A stretch of 64,000 nucleotides of DNA, taken from positions 4,278,001 through 4,342,000 of the forward strand of contig NZ_JACHMQ010000001.1 in the NCBI RefSeq assembly GCF_014208105.1, given 5' to 3'. Position numbers and translations under genes: made by a program. Source of the stretch: Actinomadura coerulea (GTDB taxonomy: Bacteria; Actinomycetota; Actinomycetes; Streptosporangiales; Streptosporangiaceae). The stretch's first letter is position 1; every line of letters starts with the position of its first letter. Positions 24,303 to 35,221 of this stretch are shown one piece after another. A model generated the notes under the pieces. The model did not search any database. It was not told the DNA's origin and was given only the letters and a program-made list of their open reading frames with translations.

Positions 24303-24983
24303 TCACCGGCCTCGGGCGTCGTGGCGCTCCAGCCCGTCGAGGAGGGCGTCGAGGCCGAACTCGAAGGTCCGGTCGGGGGAGGCGGCGTAACCGGTGCCCG
24401 CCGGGGTGTCCAGGCGGGCGCGCAGGCGCGGGAAGCGGGCGGCGATCTCGTGGGCCTCGGTCATGGCGTCGCGGAACCGCCGCTCGGCGGTGCCGCCGTT
24501 CCCGTCGAGCCCGCGGGTGAGCGAGGCGGTGGCGGCGACGCCGGCCGCGTTGCCGAGGACGTAGGTGAACACCGCCGCGGCGGCCCGGTCGGCCTCGGCG
24601 CCGGTGAAGCCGGCGGCCTCGTAGAGGGCGAGCTGGTGGTCGTCGTGGCGCGCCTTGCTCTCCCCGTAGACGACGTGGGCGGCGAAGACCTGCACGAGCC
24701 AAGGGTGCCCGGTGAACATCCCGTACAGGTCGAGGGCCATGGCGGTGGCCGCGGCGCGCCAGCCGACCGCGTCCGGATCGGGCAGCGCGAGCTCGCCCCA
24801 GACCCGGTCGGTGGCCAGCAGGACGAGGTTGTCCTTGCTCTTGACGTGCCAGTACACGGCCGTGGCGGCCGAGTCGAGCCGTCTGCCCAGGGCGCGCATG
24901 TTCAGGCCGTCGAGCCCTTCGGCGTCCAGGAGCTCGATGGCGGTACGAACGATCTGGTCGCGGGAGAGGGTGTCGCGTGGCAC
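24303..24983 (-). CDS. TetR-family repressor
   Basis: 226 residues. The N-terminal helix-turn-helix (TLSRDQIVRTAIELLDAEG, MRALGRRLDSAATAVYWHV) and the C-terminal TetR_C domain of about 150 residues, resembling the tetracycline-repressor type, are plain. GTG start at 24983. It is divergent from a small membrane protein gene; three near-palindromes CTTGAAC-N3-GTTCAAG lie between them and are the likely operators, so it should repress both itself and its neighbour. The inducer cannot be deduced. Confidence 0.92.
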   Translation of the reverse strand: MPRDTLSRDQIVRTAIELLDAEGLDGLNMRALGRRLDSAATAVYWHVKSKDNLVLLATDRVWGELALPDPDAVGWRAAATAMALDLYGMFTGHPWLVQVFAAHVVYGESKARHDDHQLALYEAAGFTGAEADRAAAAVFTYVLGNAAGVAATASLTRGLDGNGGTAERRFRDAMTEAHEIAARFPRLRARLDTPAGTGYAASPDRTFEFGLDALLDGLERHDARGR

Positions 24984-25002
24984 GACACCACGATAGGCAC
25001 TG

Positions 25003-25088
25003 CTTGAACTTTGTTCAAGTCAGCACTTGCACATTGTTCAAGTTCTGGTCTAGCGTTCTCGGCATCAGCCAGTTGAACTAAGTACAAG
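25003..25088. promoter_or_regulatory. Three TetR operator copies
   Basis: CTTGAACTTTGTTCAAG (25003-25019, perfect palindrome), CTTGCACATTGTTCAAG (25026-25042) and GTTGAACTAAGTACAAG (25072-25088). Copies start 23 and 46 bp apart, a 1:2 ratio. They fill the space between the divergent TetR and membrane protein genes. Confidence 0.85.
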
Positions 25089-25106
25089 TCCTCTTGGAGG
25101 GATCCC

Positions 25107-25625
25107 GTGCACGCTCTCGCCGCCGTCATGCAGCTGTTGGTCGCCGCCGCCTTCGTCAGCATCCCGCTGGTCCGCCACCGCTACGGCCCGGGCGCCAGGG
25201 CCGCCGCGGTCGCCGAACTGCGCCGCCAGGACGTCCGCCCCGAGGTCCTGGAGGAGAACGGGCTCCGCTTCGACGCCGGCGGCCACGAGACCGCCGTCCC
25301 CGCGGCCGTCGCTGCGGCCATGGCCCTCGCCGCCGCCCTGAACCTCGCCGGCGCCGGTCTGGCCCAGCCGCTGACCTGGGTCTTCTCCTCGCTGGTCCTG
25401 CTCCTGAACGCCGGGATCGTCTGGAGCAACCTCACCGCGGTGTCGTCCGTCCAGGCCGCCTTCCGCCGCAAGGGCGACCCGGAGCTGGCCCGGATCCGGG
25501 TCGCCGCCTTCCTCAAGGCCGCCGAGGACGCCTTTCCGGGCTGGGTGCGGGCCCAGACCTACGTCCGCAACACGGTGGTCTTCGCCGGCTCCGCCATCGC
25601 CCTGGCCGCCGTCTCCTTCATCTGA
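25107..25625 (+). CDS. Small membrane protein under TetR control
   Basis: 172 residues with four likely helices: 5-22, 66-86, 90-110 and 150-170. Between them are a charged segment (AELRRQDVRPEVLEENGLRF) and an Arg/Lys loop. GTG 25107 follows CTTGGAGGGATCCC. No family recognised. The three TetR operators upstream make it the clearest target of the divergent repressor; such pairs often protect against a toxic compound, but this protein is too small for a known exporter class, so its role is open. Confidence 0.82.
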   Translation: MHALAAVMQLLVAAAFVSIPLVRHRYGPGARAAAVAELRRQDVRPEVLEENGLRFDAGGHETAVPAAVAAAMALAAALNLAGAGLAQPLTWVFSSLVLLLNAGIVWSNLTAVSSVQAAFRRKGDPELARIRVAAFLKAAEDAFPGWVRAQTYVRNTVVFAGSAIALAAVSFI

Positions 25626-25637
25626 CCCCCGACGAAC

Positions 25638-25674
25638 CAGGGCCTTCGCGGCGACGTGCTCCGCGAAGGCCCTG
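25638..25674. terminator. Bidirectional terminator between membrane protein and metH
   Basis: CAGGGCCTTCGCGG (25638-25651) pairs exactly with 25661-25674 over 14 bp. It lies between two convergent genes and can end transcription from both. Confidence 0.9.
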
Positions 25675-25695
25675 CGGCGTCGCCGCTGCCGGGAG

Positions 25696-29301
<3,606 letters not shown>

Positions 29302-29329
29302 TTTTTTTCGAGCACCTCCCATGGAATCT

Positions 29330-29406
29330 GGGAGGCGCCCTTGCGGAATCAGGTGTCGCGGGCCGAGCGTGGCGGGCTCTCGCCCGTTGCAGCGCCTCTC
29401 GGCCCG
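29330..29406 (-). ncRNA. S-adenosylhomocysteine (SAH) riboswitch
   Basis: On the minus strand the leader reads GAGGCGCTGCAAC (29398-29386), CCACGCTCGG (29372-29363) and GCAAGGGCGCCTCC (29344-29331). This is the order of conserved blocks of the SAH riboswitch, with GAGGCGC pairing to GCGCCTC. The switch turns genes on when SAH accumulates, which suits metH. A competing hairpin pairs GCCTCTCGG (29431-29423) with CCGAGAGGC (29402-29394), overlapping the 5' strand of the aptamer stem. Confidence 0.75.
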
Positions 29407-29474
29407 GTACCGAGGTTACATTCCGAGAGGCCGGTGTGTCAGGCGCGCCCGGGGGTTGCGGGAAGGATGAGGTG

Positions 29475-30179
29475 ATGCGCGCACGACCGATCTCGCCGTC
29501 TCTGGTGGTCGAGGAGCTGGCCGACCGGATCGCGGCGTCCGGGAGCGGCTCCTGGTCGCGGGTGGCGATCGACGGGGCTCCGCCCGCGGCGCCCTCGGAC
29601 CTGGCCGACGCCCTCGTCTCCCCCTTGCGCGCTCTCGGACGGGACGTCGTGCGCGTGTCGGCGCGCGACTTCCTGCGGCCGGCGTCCCTGCGCTACGAGC
29701 ACGGTCGGGACGACCCGGACCTGTTCTACGACGAGTGGCTCGACGTGGGCGGGCTCGTCCGGGAGGTCCTGGGGCCGCTGGAGCCGTCCGGCACGGGGAG
29801 GGTCCTGCCCAGCCTGTGGGACGCGGCGCTCGACAGGGCGACGAGGGCGGACTACGTGGGCGTCCAGCCAGGCGGGGTCCTGCTGCTGGACGGGTCGCTG
29901 CTGCTCGGCCGGGGGCTGCCGTTCGAGCTGACCGTCCACCTGTCCTTGTCGCGCGGGGCGCTGGCCCGCCGCACGGCCGGCGATGAGGCGTGGACCCTTC
30001 CGGCCTACGCGCGCTATGACTCCGAGGTCGAGCCGGTGCGCACCGCCGACGTCGCCCTGAAGATGGACGACCCGGGCCACCCCGCTTTGATCACTGACCC
30101 CTTGAACCCAAGAACGTTTCTCAACATGCCACGGCGCCGAGCTCGGCGACACGACGGCTGCGACACCAGCGCGCCGTAG
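29475..30179 (+). CDS. Uridine kinase-like protein with altered C-terminus
   Basis: 234 residues. The first 205 or so match the uridine kinase-like proteins of actinobacteria: RVAIDGAPPAAPSDLADALV, VSARDFLRPASLRYEHGRDD, DLFYDEWLD, and LALLDGSLLL-like strand. The P-loop is degenerate (no Gly-Lys-Ser/Thr), as in many relatives, so kinase activity is doubtful. Relatives end near DDPGHPAL; here the frame enters a 21-bp direct repeat (30092-30112) and runs on for another 29 residues, so the natural end has been replaced by foreign sequence. Start ATG 29475 follows GGAAGG. Divergent from metH. Confidence 0.8.
   Translation: MRARPISPSLVVEELADRIAASGSGSWSRVAIDGAPPAAPSDLADALVSPLRALGRDVVRVSARDFLRPASLRYEHGRDDPDLFYDEWLDVGGLVREVLGPLEPSGTGRVLPSLWDAALDRATRADYVGVQPGGVLLLDGSLLLGRGLPFELTVHLSLSRGALARRTAGDEAWTLPAYARYDSEVEPVRTADVALKMDDPGHPALITDPLNPRTFLNMPRRRARRHDGCDTSAP
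30092..30112. repeat. Left 21-bp direct repeat of a 5.1-kb segment
   Basis: CACTGACCCCTTGAACCC followed by AAG, identical to 35222-35242, with CGTTT three bases further on in both. It coincides with the 3' end of the uridine kinase-like gene. Candidate attachment or recombination site. Confidence 0.8.
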
Positions 30180-30341
30180 ACTCGGCGATCAACAGGCGGC
30201 CCTTCCCCGTAGGCGTTGACCGGCGAGCGGACGTGGCCCTCCGCTCCCGAAGCTGACCCCAGCCCCAAAGTAGCTATGCGTGGCGGCCGTCACTCTTCGT
30301 GCCCGCATGAACTGGGTTCTCTGCGTCTTCGAGGAAAGAAG

Positions 30342-30370
30342 CGGCCCTCGTACGCGCGGTACGAGGGCCG
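30342..30370 (-). terminator. Terminator of cassette gene 30402-30752
   Basis: CGGCCCTCGTAC (30342-30353) pairs exactly with 30359-30370; on the minus strand it is followed by CTTCTTTCC. Confidence 0.85.
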
Positions 30371-30401
30371 TTGCAGGGCGCTGCGCGGGTGCGTATGGCG
30401 G

Positions 30402-30752
30402 CTACTGGCCGCCAACACGCCGGATGCTCACGGCGCCGCTGGCGATGGCAGCCGCCGCGATGAAGCCAAAGCCGCAGCCTCCGAAGACGAAGAGGCCGAA
30501 GTTGGAGGTGAGGTGGCCAACGATCATCGCCACGGCGCTGAGGCCGACACCGCCGATCAACAGGCCGTCGATGAAGAGGCCGGCGTTGGGCCGCCTGGTG
30601 TCGACAGTGACGGCGGCGAAACCGGCGCCCAGACCGACGACGAAGCAGACCCCGAAGACCGCGAGGGCGCCGAAGTCGCTGTTTTCGACGAAGGCGCGGC
30701 ACACGCTGAGCACGCCGACGAAGATCGCACAGTAGATCCCAAGCTTCCTCAT
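30402..30752 (-). CDS. Small membrane protein, cassette copy 4
   Basis: 116 residues with four membrane helices (about 4-22, 28-48, 60-82, 87-108), rich in Gly and Ala (FGGCGFGFIAAAAIASGAV). ATG 30752 follows ACAAACAGGGAGACGAACAAC, close to the ribosome-binding region of the class A leaders. Upstream on the minus strand lies TTGCGT-N18-CGGTCA. Not recognised as a family. A strong terminator follows the gene, so it forms a closed cassette like those at 10.9, 13.4 and 17.5 kb. Confidence 0.7.
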   Translation of the reverse strand: MRKLGIYCAIFVGVLSVCRAFVENSDFGALAVFGVCFVVGLGAGFAAVTVDTRRPNAGLFIDGLLIGGVGLSAVAMIVGHLTSNFGLFVFGGCGFGFIAAAAIASGAVSIRRVGGQ

Positions 30753-30845
30753 AGTTGTTCGTCTCCCTGTTTGTGCGGCGCCAGTGCGGGGTCGCCTGGA
30801 CACGCGATTCAGGGATGACCGTGCCGAGCCGGCCGCGCCACGCAA
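30753..30845 (-). promoter_or_regulatory. Promoter and leader of cassette copy 4
   Basis: On the minus strand: TTGCGT (30845-30840), 18 bases, CGGTCA (30821-30816), then a leader ending ACAAACAGGGAGACGAACAAC before ATG 30752. GGCTCGGCACGGT matches GCTCGGCACGGT of copy 3. Confidence 0.65.
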
Positions 30846-31121
30846 ACACGACCACCGGCCACCTCGACGGCAACGAGGGCCAGGACGGTTGACCGGTTCC
30901 GCCGGTCCCGGAACCGGTATCGCCTACTTCCCCGTCTGACCTGCACGGTTTCTGGCTTCGAGTTTCGCGGATGAGAACCCTTCATTCCGTCTTCAAGGGC
31001 GCCCTGCCCGGGCGCCGGGACGTGGCCGGCCCCCGGCGTGCGGCCTCGCTGGGCCGGTCCTGGGGGCCGCCGACGTCGGCCGGGTCGCGGTTGCCGGGAC
31101 ATGAGCCCGGCAGGTCAGGTT

Positions 31122-31211
31122 TTGCGCCGGTCCGGTTGTTATGGACTGTCTGCTCCGAGGCCCCTTCGCGGGGTGGTCCGCACTGACGTGCGAAAAACAA
31201 GGAGCTGAGCA
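31122..31211 (+). promoter_or_regulatory. Promoter and two-hairpin leader of gene at 31212
   Basis: TTGCGC (31122-31127), 18 bases, CTGTCT (31146-31151). The leader has GCCCC-TTCG-CGGGG and CGCAC-TGAC-GTGCG hairpins, then AAAAACAAGGAG before ATG 31212. Same architecture as the class A leaders with different stem sequences. Confidence 0.6.
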
Positions 31212-31580
31212 ATGACAAACGAGACCGCGCCGCGTGCCATCGTTTCCCACCCCCCGAACCTGGGAGACGCCGCAGAGACCGAGTACTTCGTGATCGTCAC
31301 GGTCAAGCTGCGGGGGAGCAGCGGCTGGGTGAAGGAGAGCCACGCCTACGTCACGGTCGTGAAGGCCGACACCACTGACGACGCCCTGCTGGAGCAGATA
31401 AGCGGTGAGATCCCGGAGCGGATGCGGAACTCCAGCCACCGACCCAGCCACCGGCGAGGCCACCGACGAGGGCAATCATCAAGGCGTCACGTCTGGTCAT
31501 GGTTGTTCCCCTTGTCTCTTCGTTGTAGTGGCGCCCATGGGCGCGCTCTCGCGAACAACCGTCCGGGACGCCCCGCGTAG
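31212..31580 (+). CDS. Small unknown protein, C-terminus disrupted
   Basis: 122 codons from ATG 31212 behind AAGGAGCTGAGCA. Residues 1-75 look like a genuine small beta-rich protein (EYFVIVTVKLRGSSGW, SHAYVTVVKADTTDDALLEQ). After about residue 75 the translation becomes Arg/His/Ser rich and reads antisense through the oppositely oriented gene 31351-31500. The two convergent genes seem to have been fused tail to tail by a deletion, so this product probably has a foreign C-terminus. Function unknown. Confidence 0.5.
   Translation: MTNETAPRAIVSHPPNLGDAAETEYFVIVTVKLRGSSGWVKESHAYVTVVKADTTDDALLEQISGEIPERMRNSSHRPSHRRGHRRGQSSRRHVWSWLFPLSLRCSGAHGRALANNRPGRPA
31351..31500 (-). CDS. Truncated small membrane protein, cassette remnant
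   Basis: 49 codons. Residues 1-25 (MTRRDALMIALVGGLAGGWV and on) form a basic start and one glycine-zipper helix; the rest is low-complexity sequence lying antisense to the gene at 31212. ATG 31500 follows GAGACAAGGGGAACAACC, the ribosome-binding region of the cassette family, and the leader upstream matches that of 32641-33033. It is best read as a cassette whose 3' part is lost. Confidence 0.45.
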   Translation of the reverse strand: MTRRDALMIALVGGLAGGWVGGWSSASAPGSHRLSAPAGRRQWCRPSRP

Positions 31581-31585
31581 CGCAG
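31501..31585 (-). promoter_or_regulatory. Class B leader of truncated cassette
   Basis: On the minus strand: CTGCGC (31585-31580), 18 bases, CGGTTG (31561-31556), then GCGCCC-AT-GGGCGC and CACTACAA. It aligns with 32585-32625, where the stem reads GCGCCC-TTT-GGGTGC. The remaining bases up to 31833 show nothing else recognisable. Confidence 0.65.
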
Positions 31586-31833
31586 CACGGGATCGGCGCG
31601 CGGCCCGTCCGGGCCGGGCTGCGGCCTGGGGGCCGGTCCCGGCCCGGCCGCCCACGCACCGCTAGACGCTAGGACGCCGCTCAGGAGCCCATGAGCCGCT
31701 AGGTCTAGCGAGGACGTCCGCTGGCCGGGGCCCCGTGGTGGATCGCCGCGGGGATCTGGCGCCCCCTCCCGGAAGCCTGCGCGCGACCAGCGTGAAAGGG
31801 GGGCGGTGATGCACATCCGGCGCCCCCTCGCCC

Positions 31834-32424
31834 ATGGCGGTGGCGAGCGTCGACGCCGTCCCCGGCGAGAGCGGGTGTCCTGGCGGCTGCCGATGTCAGC
31901 CCAAGTTCGATGGTTTCCGCTGCATAGGCCACCTTGACGAGCACGGCGGTGTGCAGCTCTGGTCCCGGCGCCTCAAGCGCCTCAACGCGGCGTTTCCCGA
32001 GATCGTCGCGACTGGTTGAAGGTGAAGCACCGCACCACCACCGAGATGATCATCGGTGGTGTCACCGGATCCGTGCAGGCGCCGCGGACCTTGGTCCTCG
32101 GACGGTACGAGCATCGCCGCAGCCGATTGCGCGTCGCCGCGCGCCCGACCCCGTTGCCCGCTCCGGCGCGGCGCGAGCTGGCCGACCTGCTGACGCCGCG
32201 CCGGTGACGAGCATCCCTGGCCTCGGCCGCTGCCTGCCGGCTGGGCCGGTGGACTGCCCGGCGCCCAGGAGCCCATCTGGTATACGCGGGTGCTGCCGGA
32301 GTTGGCCGCCGAAAATGCCGCGGTGGAACATGGCCGCTGGCGCCACGCCGTCCGGTACCTGCGCCTGCGCTCGGACTTGGCCGCGCGTGACGTGCTCCAG
32401 GCCTGGACATCGAATGACCACGGG
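31834..32424 (+). pseudogene. Wrecked ATP-dependent DNA ligase gene
   Basis: Three pieces of an actinobacterial ATP-dependent DNA ligase are present in order but in broken frames. First, 31834-32017 encodes the N-terminal catalytic motif I region (QPKFDGFRC, where Lys is the adenylated residue, then RRLKRLNAAFPEIV). Directly after it, 32008-32207 in another frame encodes the C-terminal motif V region (WLKVKHRTTTEMIIGGVTG, LVLGRYEH, TPLPAPARRELADLL). Last, 32267-32424 encodes the extreme C-terminus (WYTRVLPELAAENAAVEHGR, WRHAVRYLRLRSDLA). The nucleotidyltransferase core between motifs I and V is deleted. Cannot make an active ligase. Confidence 0.85.
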
Positions 32425-32560
32425 CCGCCCGCGTGCTCAAGCCCGCCGCGAACCGGTCAAGCCCCGCCAGCGGCGTTGTCGCGGGACCGGCCCAGCAGTT
32501 CCCCGGCCAACTCGTGCGCGTCGGTGGGGCTGAGAGCGGGCCTCATGTTCTCGTCAGAGA

Positions 32561-32640
32561 TTGCCGTCCTCGGTGCGCTCTGGACGGTCGTGTGCGAAGC
32601 GCGCCCTTTGGGTGCCACTACAAACAGGGGAGGGATCGTC
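32561..32640 (+). promoter_or_regulatory. Class B promoter and leader of gene 32641
   Basis: TTGCCG (32561-32566), 18 bases, CGGTCG (32585-32590), then GCGCCC-TTT-GGGTGC hairpin, CACTACAAACAGGGGAGGG and ATG 32641. Matches the leader at 31501-31561. Confidence 0.7.
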
Positions 32641-33033
32641 ATGACCTGGCGTATCCGTGTAGCTTTCACCGTCCTCGCCGCCTTCGCGGTAGCCGGCAGC
32701 GTTTCCGGCGCCATCCTCTACGGCCTGGACTCCCTCACGGGGAGCAGCTTTTGGGCTGACCCCGTCCTTGCCGTTGTCGGTCCGGTCTTCGGCGGCCTCA
32801 TCGGCGGCAACGCCAGCTACCTGGCTGCCACCAGGCCGCACTTTCGCTCCAGGTTGGGCGCCGAGTGGGTAGTGGTCGCCGTCTTGGCCGCTGCGGCAGG
32901 GGCACTTGGCCAGGTCTATGACGTGGCCGGCCTCGCCAACTTGTGGACGGCACCTTTCGTGGTCGGCATCCTCTTCGCCGGCGGCGTCAGTGCGTTCATC
33001 GGCACCGGGATCGGGCGTTGCCCCGCCAACTGA
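32641..33033 (+). CDS. Small glycine-rich membrane protein, cassette copy 5
   Basis: 130 residues with four membrane helices (about 7-30, 40-62, 78-98, 105-125) and a glycine-rich second helix (VGPVFGGLIGGNASYLAA). ATG 32641 follows AGGGGAGGGATCGTC. The layout, helix number and Gly-Gly-x-x-Gly-Gly motif recall cassette products 1 and 2, but residue identity is low. Two strong hairpins lie downstream. Function unknown. Confidence 0.7.
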   Translation: MTWRIRVAFTVLAAFAVAGSVSGAILYGLDSLTGSSFWADPVLAVVGPVFGGLIGGNASYLAATRPHFRSRLGAEWVVVAVLAAAAGALGQVYDVAGLANLWTAPFVVGILFAGGVSAFIGTGIGRCPAN

Positions 33034-33085
33034 CTGCGCGCGGGATCGGTCTGCCGCCCGTCGTCCCGGTCTACGACCCCCGTCG

Positions 33086-33165
33086 TCCTGGCCCCCAGCT
33101 TGATCGTGGGTGGCCAGGATCTCGTCACCCAATGTTCTGGTCCCGCGGCTTGACCGCGGGACCAG
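33086..33165 (+). terminator. Tandem terminator hairpins after gene 32641
   Basis: First stem TCCTGGCC-CCCA with TGGG-t-GGCCAGGA (33086-33097 with 33107-33119). Second stem CTGGTCCCGCGG (33137-33148) with its exact complement (33154-33165), followed by ACCTCTTTT. Nothing further is recognised between 33166 and the DUF3224 gene. Confidence 0.85.
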
Positions 33166-33386
33166 ACCTCTTTTCAGGGCTGTTGACGCCGACCCGGGCG
33201 GTGGCCAAGGCCCAGGTACGACTGTCGTACGTCCCCCGGCCGCGGTCGCCGACCGGGCGCCTGACTTCCGGGAAGCCCCATTGTCGTCGGCCTGGCCAGG
33301 GCGTCAAAACGTTGGTATCCGGGGCCCCAACCTCCGGTACGGGCTGCGGTGGCCGTCGTCGGGGCTCGTACCGATACGGTCGCAGC

Positions 33387-33794
33387 ATGAGAGCTTCTGC
33401 AACCTTCACCGTAAAGGGCTTCACCGCCACCGAAGTGAGACCCGACCCAGCGATCACCACTGCTCTGCCCGTCGGCATCTCGACGATGGAGAAGCACTAC
33501 GACGGGGAGATCGTAGGCCGCTCCGCGACGCTGTTCACCTCCGCCTTCGACCAATCGGCCGGCGTGGGCAGCTATGTGGCGATGGAGTCCTTCGAGGGCT
33601 CACTGAACGGCCATGATGGCACGTTCAACTTCGTGCATTACGCGGCGACGGCCGGCGATGACCGAAGCGATGAGTTTTTCACCATTGTGCCCCACAGCGG
33701 CACCGGCGGGCTCGCCGGAATCTCTGGCACGGGCAGCGTGATCATTGACGAGGACGGCACGCACCGTATCCGATTCGACTACACCTTGGAGTAA
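33387..33794 (+). CDS. DUF3224 protein
   Basis: 135 residues of the DUF3224 family, single beta-barrel proteins of the allene-oxide-cyclase-like fold. Typical elements are MRASATFTVKGF, the Lys-x-Tyr-x-Gly-Glu-Ile-x-Gly strand (EKHYDGEIVGRS), SYVAMESFEGSLNGHDGTF and VPHSGTGGLAGISGTGSV, ending in FDYTL. ATG 33387; no strong ribosome binding site and no TTGC-N18-CGGT promoter. Biochemical role unknown for the family. Confidence 0.88.
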   Translation: MRASATFTVKGFTATEVRPDPAITTALPVGISTMEKHYDGEIVGRSATLFTSAFDQSAGVGSYVAMESFEGSLNGHDGTFNFVHYAATAGDDRSDEFFTIVPHSGTGGLAGISGTGSVIIDEDGTHRIRFDYTLE

Positions 33795-33983
33795 CCCGCA
33801 ACTTTTGTAGGGGTGCTCACGGTTACTAGCGGATGGGCGAACGCCATTTCAGCGAGGTTGACAACTGAATTTGCGATGGTTCCCAAGCTGACGGCGGGTT
33901 CGATTCTCGTCACCCGCTCCACACAGAAGGCCCAGCGCGCCTGTCTGACGACCCCGGGATGGCGCGGTCGACGTCAAACGGAT

Positions 33984-34016
33984 CAGGCGGCTGGGAACAC
34001 GGTTCCCAGCCGCCTG
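33984..34016 (-). terminator. Terminator after gene 34037-34327
   Basis: CAGGCGGCTGGGAAC (33984-33998) pairs exactly with 34002-34016 around a three-base loop. Confidence 0.85.
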
Positions 34017-34036
34017 GCGGTGTCAGTTCTCCGGCG

Positions 34037-34327
34037 TCACTTCTTCCGAGCGTCGGTGGACTCGAGGTTCTGGCCCTGCGGGGCCACTGCCGCAGCCGCG
34101 CTGACGGTTTCGTCGGCGCGGCGGGCGATGAAGTCGGCGAGGACGCCGGCGAGGATGGCGAACCCGATGAGCACGTCGGAGGCCCCGTTGTCGTGGAAGA
34201 CGGTCATCCAGCCGCTCCGACCGAAGTCCACGATGGCGAGGCCCATGCAGACGAATCGGGCGTACGTGTCGAAGAGGACGAGGGCCATGCTGGCGATGAT
34301 GGCGAGAAGCTGCCTGACAGCCTGCAC
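34037..34327 (-). CDS. Small membrane protein of the accessory segment
   Basis: 96 residues from GTG 34327; three hydrophobic segments (about 5-20, 27-36, 50-68) and a soluble Ala/Gln-rich tail. The ribosome binding site is weak and a later ATG (residue 14) is possible. A 14-bp hairpin (34338-34369) lies just upstream and a 15-bp terminator just downstream. Unrecognised. Upstream GGGCGG-N18-CGGTGA (around 34410-34440, minus strand) is a poor relative of the promoter shared by the other small genes. Confidence 0.5.
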   Translation of the reverse strand: MQAVRQLLAIIASMALVLFDTYARFVCMGLAIVDFGRSGWMTVFHDNGASDVLIGFAILAGVLADFIARRADETVSAAAAVAPQGQNLESTDARKK

Positions 34328-34337
34328 CGAATTAGAA

Positions 34338-34369
34338 GAACCGGCCTGCCCGTTGGGGCAGACCGGTTC
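34338..34369 (-). terminator. Hairpin upstream of gene 34037-34327
   Basis: GAACCGG-C-CTGCCC (34338-34351) pairs with 34356-34369 with a single mismatch; on the minus strand it is followed by TTCTTCTAATT. It may be a leader attenuator of the small gene or the end of the transcript from 35041. Confidence 0.6.
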
Positions 34370-34534
34370 CGTGTGTCGTTGTTCGGTTCATCGCGGATCC
34401 CTGGGGGTCACCGTCGATGACCGCTTACTGACCGCCCGCCGTGTTCGAGAGGGCGGTTGGTGTGTTGCCGCCGAAGCCGCAACGCGGCTTCCCTGGGCTT
34501 CCAGCCCCCGCGGTCGGCCGAAGCCGGTTGTGGT

Positions 34535-35041
34535 CTACAGCTCCTCTTGCAAGGAGCTGCCGTCCAGGCAGCGGACGCGTCCCCCTCGGATGATCATGCC
34601 TTCGACCGTCTCGGGGTCCAGAGGGACCCGCCGGTCCTCTGCGGCTTCCACGAAGGGGAGCAGGCCGACGTTCAGCAACCTGGTGGACGCGGTATTGCCG
34701 AAGCGAGTGGTCGCGGTGAACCGGACGTCACGGGGGATCGTGACAGTGATCGTCGTCCGATCCCGACGACGGGACCACCGCCGGCACCACCGTGCGACCA
34801 CACCGTCGTTGACCCACGGAATGATCAGCTGGTAGCCGACGCCAGCGCGCGGAAACGAGCGTTCTGCTTCCTCGAACCCTTCCAGGGTGGCCTGGTTCGC
34901 GGCTTCCTCGAACCGAGGACCGGCGGCGTCGAGGACGACCTTGATGTCCTCGCACTCCTTGAGGATGATGAGGACCTCTTCGGCCGAACCGGCGTCGAGG
35001 TAGAAGTTTCCGGACATAGGCACGGTCAGTTCGTGACGCAT
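34535..35041 (-). CDS. Unknown 168-residue protein with class C leader
   Basis: 168 residues, soluble, no family recognised. The first 100 residues look alpha/beta (LTVPMSGNFYLDAGSAEEVL, IILKECEDIKVVLDAAG); an Arg-rich patch (WCRRWSRRRDRTTITVTIP) follows at about 105-125. ATG 35041 follows ACAGGAGCTCGAC. The leader closely resembles that of the unrelated gene 14039-15277, sharing ACGGT, TAGG, a hairpin and CAACGCAATC in order. The gene lies just inside the right direct repeat of the 5.1-kb segment. Confidence 0.65.
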   Translation of the reverse strand: MRHELTVPMSGNFYLDAGSAEEVLIILKECEDIKVVLDAAGPRFEEAANQATLEGFEEAERSFPRAGVGYQLIIPWVNDGVVARWCRRWSRRRDRTTITVTIPRDVRFTATTRFGNTASTRLLNVGLLPFVEAAEDRRVPLDPETVEGMIIRGGRVRCLDGSSLQEEL

Positions 35042-35133
35042 GTCGAGCTCCTGTGTGTCTGGATTGCGTTGAGCCGCACTCTGATCCGCGGCTCCCTATC
35101 TCCGGACCGTCCGGATCATGAGCAGATTCGCTG
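35042..35133 (-). promoter_or_regulatory. Class C leader of gene 34535-35041
   Basis: On the minus strand: CAGCGA (35133-35128), 18 bases, CGGTCC (35109-35104), GATAGG, a GAGCCGC/GCGGCTC hairpin, CAACGCAATC, then ACAGGAG before the ATG. The box order equals that at 15278-15361. Confidence 0.65.
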
Positions 35134-35221
35134 CCGCCGATCCCCACACGTGCAAGCCGAGCGTCGTAGCCGGAGTCCCGCACTCGCACCTCCGACACGA
35201 TCAAGATCATTTTCGGTGATG

